Of a DNA stretch of 64,000 nt, positions 58,301 through 64,000 are shown piece after piece. This stretch comes from Bog-473 sp963719485 (GTDB lineage Bacteria > Actinomycetota > Acidimicrobiia > Acidimicrobiales > RAAP-2): positions 1,674,001 through 1,738,000 of the forward strand of contig OY970387.1 in assembly GCA_963719485.1 (NCBI GenBank). The letters run 5' to 3'. How positions within the stretch are numbered: position 1 is the first letter of the stretch; each line of letters opens with the position of its first letter. Under the pieces are notes generated by a model. That model ran no database searches. It was not told where the DNA came from and was given only the letters and a program-made list of their open reading frames with translations. A program made the position numbers and the translations under genes.

Positions 58301-59899
58301 TCAGGAGATCGGCGGGCGGAGGTTCTGCTCGAGTGTGTTCAGGGTCGCCTGCAGCTGGGTCGCCTCCGTCGCGAATTGCGTCATGTAGGCACCGAGCTGC
58401 AGGGGTGGGAGGCCGTCGATGGTTCTGAGGAACTGCAAATCCTGGGCCACCTGAGCCTCAGCGCTGGCCGCCGCCGACTGCGCTTGCTCGGGCACCTTCC
58501 GCCCTGAGAGGAAGGACGCGTAGAGCTGCAGTGAGGAGAGGTAGGGGTTGATCTCCCTTGCCACGTTGGCAGGCGTCGGAAAGCTCGGAAGCGAGGCGAG
58601 CCCCACTCGTGCCGCCGCCGTCGCCGAGTCGGCAGCGTCGGTGGCCGTCTGGATCTGGGCTGCCTGGATCTGGGCTGCGTCAGAGGTGGACGAAACCCTC
58701 GCCGTTGAATGGGCGGCGGGCGTCGTGACGGCAGGGGTCGAACGGTGGAGCCAGCGCTCGGCGGCGGCGCCGGCCACGAGCCCGGCGAACACGCATGCGA
58801 GCACGACCGTCGTGGTGAAGACGCGGCTCCGCTTCTCGCGTTCGTCCCGCTTCGATCGGCGGGGACGGGACGGTCCGTAGAAGTCGTCATCCGATGGCCA
58901 TTCCGTGGCTTCGCCCACTTCTGGGTCATCCCATAGCCAGTCCGTGGTTTCGACTGGGTCATCCGATGGCCATTCTGTGGCTTCGCCCACTTCTGGCTCC
59001 GGCTCCACTTCTGGCTCCGGCTCCACTTCTGGCTCCGGCTCCGCCTCCCAGGAGACGATCAGCTCTAGTGCCCCCACGGCCGCCGTCGCAGCATTCGGTT
59101 CCGCATCGGGATTCGTTTCGGGCTCCAGCCCCGGGTAGAGCCCCGGGTAGGTAGTCAGCAGGTCTTCTACATCCCACCCGAACTCAGCCGCAATAGCCAG
59201 CTTCCATGCAGTTTGCACGTCGGTGCCGGCTCTCAAACCCTCGTCCGGCTCGAGCTCGGGGTCCAGCGCCAGCTCGGCTTCGGGCTCGAATAGCTCGGCT
59301 TCGGGCTCGAGCTCCAGCTCCAGCGCCCGCGCCATCGCTAACGCCAGCTCCGCCTCGAGCTCTGGCTCGGGTTCGGATTCGAGATCTTCCCCGAACTCTG
59401 CCTCGGGTTCGGATTCGAGCTCGGCCTCGAGCTCTGCCTCCGGTTCGGCCTCGAGCTCTGCCTCCGGCTCGGCCTCGAGCTGTGCCTCGGGTTCCATCTC
59501 CGCGTTGGAGCGCTTAGTCGCCAGCTCCAGCTCGGTTTCCAGGTCTGCCACGGGCCCGGTTTCGGCCTCCAGCTCCAGCGCGGCTTCGATCTCCAACTCA
59601 GTGTCGGTGTCCAACTCCGTTTTCGACTCGGGCTCCTCAAATGAGCGGCGCACCGTATCGACGATCCGATCGAAAGCGGCCCCAGCGTGAGCGCTGCCGT
59701 CCGCTCCGAGCTCCTGCTCAGTGTCCTCGCGGAGCGCCGCCTCCCAGTCGAGATCGGAGTCGTCGAGATCGAGTTCAGCCTGGTCATCCAGCGCAGCAGC
59801 CTCTGCTGCCAACTCGGCGTCGTCAGGGTCGGGCAGGAAGTCGTCCCAACGGAACTCCTCCTCGCCCAGGTCAGAATCGTCGGTCAGATCGGTCGTCAT
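58301..59899 (-). CDS. Glu-rich repetitive single-pass membrane protein
   Basis: 532 residues. The first 340 are extremely acidic: a Asp/Glu start (LTDDSDLGEEEFRWDDF), then a Glu-Ala/Glu-Pro repeat zone (ELEAEPEAELEAE, EPEPEVEPEPEV) and a duplicated segment EATEWPSDD. A basic patch (PRRSKRDEREKRSR) precedes one TM helix (VFTTTVVLACVFAGLVAGAA). The last 150 residues are outside, Ala/Gln-rich and helical (YLSSLQLYASFLSGRK, EATQLQATLNTLEQNLR). By the positive-inside pattern the acidic half is cytoplasmic. I do not recognise the family. Start ATG 59899. Confidence 0.8.
   Translation of the reverse strand: MTTDLTDDSDLGEEEFRWDDFLPDPDDAELAAEAAALDDQAELDLDDSDLDWEAALREDTEQELGADGSAHAGAAFDRIVDTVRRSFEEPESKTELDTDTELEIEAALELEAETGPVADLETELELATKRSNAEMEPEAQLEAEPEAELEAEPEAELEAELESEPEAEFGEDLESEPEPELEAELALAMARALELELEPEAELFEPEAELALDPELEPDEGLRAGTDVQTAWKLAIAAEFGWDVEDLLTTYPGLYPGLEPETNPDAEPNAATAAVGALELIVSWEAEPEPEVEPEPEVEPEPEVGEATEWPSDDPVETTDWLWDDPEVGEATEWPSDDDFYGPSRPRRSKRDEREKRSRVFTTTVVLACVFAGLVAGAAAERWLHRSTPAVTTPAAHSTARVSSTSDAAQIQAAQIQTATDAADSATAAARVGLASLPSFPTPANVAREINPYLSSLQLYASFLSGRKVPEQAQSAAASAEAQVAQDLQFLRTIDGLPPLQLGAYMTQFATEATQLQATLNTLEQNLRPPIS
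58888..59041. repeat. direct repeats inside the Glu-rich gene
   Basis: A 37-bp segment at 58888-58924 recurs at 58960-58996 with one mismatch, encoding the EATEWPSDD duplication. Directly after it come three perfect 18-bp units (58988-59005, 59006-59023, 59024-59041), each encoding one PEPEVE hexapeptide. Such tandem DNA repeats can vary in copy number by slippage. Confidence 0.85.
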
Positions 59900-60109
59900 T
59901 TTTCCGTCCTCATGGCGGCGTCACACGTTTCCCGTACTGGTCGGACGGGATATCAGTCGGCATTGCCGCCGACGCAGGCGCGGGCGCGCTTGTCGGGTGC
60001 ACATGCGCGGGCAGCCCACCGGGGGGCTCTGCGGCCTCTCGGCCGAACCTTGGGTTGTCCACGCTGACGTATCGGCCAGGTTGATGCGCCGGTTGAGTCC
60101 TGCCCAGAG

Positions 60110-60194
60110 CGGAGGAGGTGGGATTTGAACCCACGGTTGGTTGCCCAACACACGATTTCCAGTCGTGCCGATTCGGCCGCTCTCGCACTCCTCC
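60110..60194 (-). tRNA. tRNA-Ser (GGA)
   Basis: On the minus strand GGAGGAG (60194-60188) pairs with CTCCTCC (60117-60111). The anticodon loop CTGGAAA gives GGA, reading UCC and UCU. A long variable arm and the standard T-loop are present. 85 nt, no CCA encoded. Confidence 0.95.
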
Positions 60195-60591
60195 GAGATT
60201 GCAGCCTGGTCAGGCTACGCCGAGTGGCGATGGGCGATCGGCGTCGTTCCAGGCCAGGGGGTATGGCTCTGTGTTACCGTCCGGTCACTGAAAGATTTCT
60301 TTTGGTTCACCTTTCGGTAACCTTGCCGAATTGATTGTTTGTAGGGCAAGGGGGCAGGACCCCGGCACGTCAGACGCAACGATGGATCGGACCGATGCCG
60401 CAGGCGGGATGCTCGAAAAGAACGACGTGTCTCCATGGCTCGGAGGCCCTTCTCGCGGCGTTCGGGTTCGCCGACGAGGGGTCACCACCTCGCTGATCGC
60501 CGGACTCATTCACCGACCCGCAGGAGCACGGTCCTGTCGGGAGCGGGACGAGCCGAGCCACTAGCCTTGATTTCGCGCCGCCCCGATGTTG
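60195..60591 (+). other. 397-bp intergenic region between tRNA-Ser and SRP RNA
   Basis: No convincing protein gene. An AT-richer stretch carries two inverted repeats: GTTACCG (60273-60279) with CGGTAAC (60315-60321), and CCTTGCC (60321-60327) with GGCAAGG (60345-60351). Between them GTTCACCTTTC-GGTAACCTTGC reads as two 11-nt direct half-sites of the PHO-box type. A TTG-initiated frame at 60331-60564 has no ribosome-binding site and unlikely composition. TAGCCT at 60572-60577 may be the -10 of the SRP RNA. Confidence 0.4.
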
Positions 60592-60703
60592 GGTGCGGTG
60601 GCCGGGTCCTGCGCAACGGCCGCTCGTGAATCGAGTCAGGGTCGGAAGGCAGCAGCTCTCAGCGGGTATGGCCGGGTGCCGTAGCCAACCTGGCCGCCGC
60701 ACC
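60592..60703 (+). ncRNA. ffs: signal recognition particle RNA, small bacterial (4.5S) type
   Basis: The ends pair: GGTGCGGTGGCC (60592-60603) with GGCCGCCGCACC (60692-60703), with one G-U. The apical SRP signature GTCAGG-GTCGGAAGGCAGCAGC is at 60635-60656, matching the GGAAG tetraloop and asymmetric-bulge motif that binds Ffh. About 112 nt. Its position just upstream of dnaX is the usual one in actinobacteria. A TAGCCT -10-like element lies at 60572-60577. Confidence 0.9.
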
Positions 60704-60736
60704 GAGCACCGGGCGGAAGTGTCTGAGGTCGTGGGT

Positions 60737-60742
60737 AGGCTC
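60737..60742 (+). promoter_or_regulatory. -10 element of dnaX
   Basis: TAGGCT, 7 nt before the dnaX ATG at 60750, without a Shine-Dalgarno sequence. dnaX can thus be expressed as a leaderless mRNA separate from the SRP RNA. Confidence 0.4.
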
Positions 60743-60749
60743 GGCCGCC

Positions 60750-62627
60750 ATGGCCGACGTTCCCTTCGTCTCCCTCTATCGGCGTTTCCGGCCGGGGCGA
60801 TTCGACGAAATCAGAGGTCAGGACCACGTCGTCCGGGCGCTGCGCAGCGCCGTTCGCGACGATCGCGTGTCGCACGCCTATCTCTTCAGCGGGCCGCGAG
60901 GCACGGGTAAGACGTCCTCGGCACGCATACTGGCCAAGGCGCTCAATTGCGAGGCGCCCGTCGATGGCGAGCCCTGCGGCGTCTGCACGTCGTGCATCGA
61001 GATCACCCAGGGCAGTTCCCTCAACGTGCACGAGCTCGATGCCGCGTCGAACAACGGCGTGGATGCCATGCGTGACCTCGTCGCCCACGCCGGGCTCGGC
61101 ACACCAGGTCGCTGGAAGGTGTACATCGTCGACGAGGTCCACATGCTCTCCACCGCGGCGGCCAACGCGTTGTTGAAGACGCTGGAGGAGCCGCCGAGCC
61201 ATGTCGTCTTCGTGCTCGCCACGACCGACCCTCAGAAGGTGCCGCCAACCATCCGCAGCCGTACCCAACACCTGGAATTCCGGCTCCTGGGTGCGGAGAC
61301 GCTGCATGACCTGCTCGAGTCGGTCAACGAGGTGGCCGAGCTGCATGTCGACGGGGAGGCGCTCGAGGCTGCGGTGCGGCGCGGTCGGGGTTCGGCTCGT
61401 GATGCGCTCTCCGCGCTTGATCAGGTCGTGGCCTCGGGTTCCGCGGACGCCGCCCGTCCTGAACTCGCAGCGGTGCTCGAGGCCCTGGCTGAAGGTGATG
61501 TCAACTCCGTGCTCGTCGCTCTCAGTGCGCTGCTGGCGGGCGGCTGGGGCCCCCAACAACTGGCGACGGAGCTGATCGACGACCTCCGCCAGGTCTTCCT
61601 CGCCGCGCTGGCCCCCGAGCTGTGCACGGTCTCCGGTCCATCGCTCGAGCGGTTCCGCGCTCTGGCCGAGGCGATGGGGTTGGCCCGCGTCGTGCGCAGC
61701 ATGGAGATTCTGGGCCACGCCCTGGTCGACATGCGCGAGGCGCCTGACGCGCAGGTGGTCCTCGAAATCGCCGCAGTGCGAGCAGTGCGACCCGACCTCG
61801 ACTCCGGAACGGAGGCGCTGTCGGAAAGGGTCAGCGTGCTCGAGCGTTCCATGTCCGGCGCAGCCGCTTTCCCCCGGCCCGGCACGCCTGCCCCACGGGA
61901 CCCGCCCCCAGGGTCCGACGCGATTGGCCGGGCATCCCCGGCGACGATGGCGCCCGAGGCTCCGACAGCTCCCGGCGCGCCGGCAGAGGTTGGGCGGCGA
62001 CCCTCCATAGGAGCGGTGCGGCGCAGCAGGGAAGCGACCGATGCCGCACCGACGGCCAAGACGACGGACCCCGAGCCGTCATCGGCAACCCCCGAGCCAG
62101 TACCCGCGACCGAGCCGGCGCCGAAGGCGCCCCACGCCGGGGGCGCCAAGACGGCCATGGCGGAGCCAGGTCGCCTCCTCGATCGCGACAGCCTCACTGA
62201 GGCCTGGGGAGACGGCATCCTGCAGTCGCTGCCGGCGCGGGCCAAGGCTCGTTACGCCAGCGGCCGCTTCGTCTCGGTCGACGACCAGGGAGCGCACTTC
62301 GCGCTTCCCAACTCCGCCCACCGGGACCAGTGCGAAGAGCAGCAGTCGGTCGTGGAGGGGGCGTTGACGGCCCACTTCCGAACGAAGATCACCCTGGTCC
62401 TCGATATCGACGAGGCCGCAGCCCCGCCGGCACAGCGCTCGGGCACCTCCCCAGCGACGCCCGGTCGGTCGTCGGGTGCTGCTCCTCCGGATTCGGATCC
62501 ACCCGCAGACGACGGAGAGGACCTGGATCCTCGTCAGCTGATGGACGACGCTGCTACCGACCAGGCGTCGGACGCGGAGGCGCGCCTCCTGCAGGCCTTC
62601 CCCGGCGCGAGCGAGGTTGCAAACTAG
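60750..62627 (+). CDS. dnaX: DNA polymerase III subunit gamma/tau
   Basis: 625 residues. The AAA+ clamp-loader domain contains LYRRFRPGRFDEIRGQDHVV, Walker A SGPRGTGKTSSARI, a zinc module with four Cys (NCEAPVDGEPCGVCTSC), the Walker B VYIVDEVHML and the sensor SRTQ. Domain III follows to about residue 360, then a Pro/Ala/Glu-rich tau-like linker, and a C-terminal domain (WGDGILQSLPARAKARYASG). It loads the sliding clamp at the replication fork. I see no strong slippery A/T heptamer for a programmed gamma frameshift. Confidence 0.95.
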   Translation: MADVPFVSLYRRFRPGRFDEIRGQDHVVRALRSAVRDDRVSHAYLFSGPRGTGKTSSARILAKALNCEAPVDGEPCGVCTSCIEITQGSSLNVHELDAASNNGVDAMRDLVAHAGLGTPGRWKVYIVDEVHMLSTAAANALLKTLEEPPSHVVFVLATTDPQKVPPTIRSRTQHLEFRLLGAETLHDLLESVNEVAELHVDGEALEAAVRRGRGSARDALSALDQVVASGSADAARPELAAVLEALAEGDVNSVLVALSALLAGGWGPQQLATELIDDLRQVFLAALAPELCTVSGPSLERFRALAEAMGLARVVRSMEILGHALVDMREAPDAQVVLEIAAVRAVRPDLDSGTEALSERVSVLERSMSGAAAFPRPGTPAPRDPPPGSDAIGRASPATMAPEAPTAPGAPAEVGRRPSIGAVRRSREATDAAPTAKTTDPEPSSATPEPVPATEPAPKAPHAGGAKTAMAEPGRLLDRDSLTEAWGDGILQSLPARAKARYASGRFVSVDDQGAHFALPNSAHRDQCEEQQSVVEGALTAHFRTKITLVLDIDEAAAPPAQRSGTSPATPGRSSGAAPPDSDPPADDGEDLDPRQLMDDAATDQASDAEARLLQAFPGASEVAN

Positions 62628-63227
62628 ATGTACACCGGCCCCCTCCGTTCCCTCATTGACGAACTCGGCCGCCTGCCCGGCATCGGGCCGAAGTCGGCCC
62701 AGCGCATCGCCTTTTACATTCTGAAGGTCCCCGGCGAGGACGCGCGTCGCCTGGCTGATGCCATCGTCGCCGTCAAGGAGCGCACGACCCTCTGCGACGT
62801 CTGCTTCAACGTGGCGGAAGCGGGCGCATTGTGCGCCGTCTGCAGCGACGACCGACGTGATCCCGAAGTCATCTGTGTGGTCGAGGACCCGCGCGACATC
62901 GTCGCCGTCGAACGAACGGGCTTCACGGGTCGCTACCACGTGCTTGGCGGCGCGCTCAGCCCGCTGGACGGCATCGGACGGGAGCAGCTCCGACTGAGCG
63001 AGCTTCTCGATCGCATCGACGCCGGGGTCATCCGCGAGGCCATTGTCTGCACGAATCCCACCATCGAAGGTGAGGCCACGGCCATGTTGGTCGCACGCGA
63101 GCTCATCCCGCGGGGCGTGGTGGTTTCCCGCCTGGCCAGTGGGCTCCCGGTCGGGGGCGACCTCGAGTACGCCGACGAACTCACACTCGGGCGCGCGCTC
63201 GAAGGGCGACGACCGCTCGAGGTCTGA
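62628..63227 (+). CDS. recR: recombination protein RecR
   Basis: 199 residues. A helix-hairpin-helix (LGRLPGIGPKSAQRIAFYIL) is followed by a four-Cys zinc finger (CDVCFNVAEAGALCAVC), a Toprim domain (VICVVEDPRDIVAVERTG) and the Walker-like C-terminus (TNPTIEGEATAMLVA, VVVSRLASGLPVGGDLEYAD). It acts with RecO/RecF in gap repair. ATG 62628 directly follows the dnaX stop, so it is translationally coupled. The ybaB gene that usually separates dnaX and recR is absent. Confidence 0.95.
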   Translation: MYTGPLRSLIDELGRLPGIGPKSAQRIAFYILKVPGEDARRLADAIVAVKERTTLCDVCFNVAEAGALCAVCSDDRRDPEVICVVEDPRDIVAVERTGFTGRYHVLGGALSPLDGIGREQLRLSELLDRIDAGVIREAIVCTNPTIEGEATAMLVARELIPRGVVVSRLASGLPVGGDLEYADELTLGRALEGRRPLEV

Positions 63228-63258
63228 TCACGCGGACGGCGGTCACCCGATCGTCCCG

Positions 63259-63264
63259 TACAAT
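63259..63264 (+). promoter_or_regulatory. -10 element of asd
   Basis: TACAAT, 6 nt before ATG 63271, with no Shine-Dalgarno: a likely leaderless start independent of recR. Confidence 0.5.
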
Positions 63265-63270
63265 TGGACC

Positions 63271-64000
63271 ATGCGGATCGCCATCGTCGGTGCGACTGGG
63301 CAGGTGGGCGTGGTTCTACGCGCCATCCTGGCCGAACGCCACTTCCCGGTGGAGTCCATGCGGTATCTCGCCTCGGCCCGCTCCGCCGGCTCGACGCTCC
63401 CGTGGGGTGACGGTGAGGTCACCGTCGAGGACGCGGAGACAGCCGACCTCTCCGGCATCGACCTCGCCCTGTGCTCCGCTCCGGCCGCCGTGTCGCGCGA
63501 GCTGGCGCCGCGCCTGGTCGCCGCTGGGGCCATCATGATCGACAATTCCTCCGCCTGGCGCATGGATCCCGAGGTGCCGCTCGTCGTGCCCGAGGCCAAC
63601 GCCGGCGAGCTGCGTTCCATCCCCAAGGGCATCGTGGCCAATCCCAACTGCACCACCATGGTCGCCATCCCCGTCCTCAAACCGCTCGACGACGAGGCCG
63701 GCCTCCGTCGCCTGGTGGTCGCGACGTACCAGGCGGTGTCCGGCGGTGGGATTGAAGCCGTGCGGGAGCTGGCCGAACAGCTCTCCAAGACGGTCGACCG
63801 GGCGCAGGACCTCACCTTTGACGGCTCGTCCGTGGACTACCCGCCCCGCACCGTGTACCCGGTCCCGATCGCCCACAACGTGATACCGCTGCAGTTCAAG
63901 ATCGTCGACGACGGCTCCCTCGAGACCGACGAGGAGCAGAAATACTGCAACGAAGCCCGCAAGATCCTCGGGCTGCCCGAGCTCGCAGTGACGACGACCT
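63271..64000 (+). CDS. asd: aspartate-semialdehyde dehydrogenase, N-terminal part
   Basis: 243 residues before the right edge. It opens MRIAIVGATGQVGVVLRAIL (NADP-binding GATGxVG), contains CSAPAAVSRELAP, IMIDNSSAWRMDPEVPLVVPE, and the catalytic Cys in IVANPNCTTMVAIPVLKPL. The substrate-binding region VVATYQAVSGGGIEAVREL follows. It reduces beta-aspartyl phosphate to aspartate semialdehyde in the Lys/Thr/Met/DAP pathway. The C-terminal third is missing. In many actinobacteria it follows an aspartokinase gene; here it follows recR. Confidence 0.95.
   Translation, partial: MRIAIVGATGQVGVVLRAILAERHFPVESMRYLASARSAGSTLPWGDGEVTVEDAETADLSGIDLALCSAPAAVSRELAPRLVAAGAIMIDNSSAWRMDPEVPLVVPEANAGELRSIPKGIVANPNCTTMVAIPVLKPLDDEAGLRRLVVATYQAVSGGGIEAVRELAEQLSKTVDRAQDLTFDGSSVDYPPRTVYPVPIAHNVIPLQFKIVDDGSLETDEEQKYCNEARKILGLPELAVTTT

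Noticed and set aside
60331..60564. 77-residue TTG-initiated plus-strand frame
   Set aside because: No ribosome-binding site and a composition unlike neighbouring proteins; it lies in a region rich in inverted repeats.
1..64000. CRISPR array, prophage, transposase or integrase
   Set aside because: No regularly spaced repeats and no recombinase-like protein among the recognisable genes. The only tandem repeats found are those listed.

Overview
The window is GC-rich chromosomal DNA from an actinobacterium. F420-type luciferase-like oxidoreductases, DUF2510, SHOCT and SCO6745-type HTH domains, a MarP-like protease and the tRNA-Ser / SRP RNA / dnaX / recR / asd neighbourhood all point to Actinomycetota. 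Class Acidimicrobiia is a reasonable guess, made by inference only. Many genes begin at ATG or GTG only 6-9 nt after a -10-like hexamer, which suggests common leaderless transcription. I see no prophage, insertion sequence or CRISPR array. The two ends cut through hpnE (left) and asd (right).

Left part (1-17.5 kb). A translationally coupled hpnC-hpnD-hpnE squalene operon lies downstream of an unusual MerR-TetR fusion regulator. A DegV protein overlaps that regulator head to head. Next come an iron-storing encapsulin operon (cargo EncFtn, then shell) and a cation/proton antiporter. After these is a stress-flavoured region with three PLDc_N and/or SHOCT small membrane proteins, a frameshifted alpha-L-fucosidase, an M24 peptidase-fold protein behind a DosR-like box, a frameshifted MBL hydrolase, a DUF2252 protein and a DUF6325 protein.

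Middle part (17.4-39 kb). A glycerol operon (glpK, glpA-like and glpB-like) faces a permease / small-molecule kinase / dimethylglycine dehydrogenase operon that probably serves choline- or betaine-type methylamines. A large GT-C-like membrane protein, a TetR-P450 pair, a YdbS/YdbT-like PH-domain pair and a frameshifted SCO6745-type HTH gene follow. A catabolic run on the minus strand holds a nitrobindin-like protein, an acyl-CoA dehydrogenase, an M20 amidohydrolase, an SDR and a hypothetical.

Right part (39-64 kb). A phosphate-uptake operon is ordered pstB-pstS-pstC-pstA behind tandem 18-bp repeats. It is followed by chromate transporter, epimerase, two F420-dependent oxidoreductases, aldehyde dehydrogenase, a propeller lipoprotein, a MarP-like protease, a GH15 glycosidase and an MBL protein. 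The end is housekeeping: tRNA-Ser(CGA), tadA, a remarkable Glu-rich single-pass membrane protein, tRNA-Ser(GGA), SRP RNA, dnaX, recR (with no ybaB between them) and asd.

Three genes (fucosidase, MBL hydrolase, HTH protein) each need one frame change to give a full-length family member. That may reflect either assembly indels or real decay.
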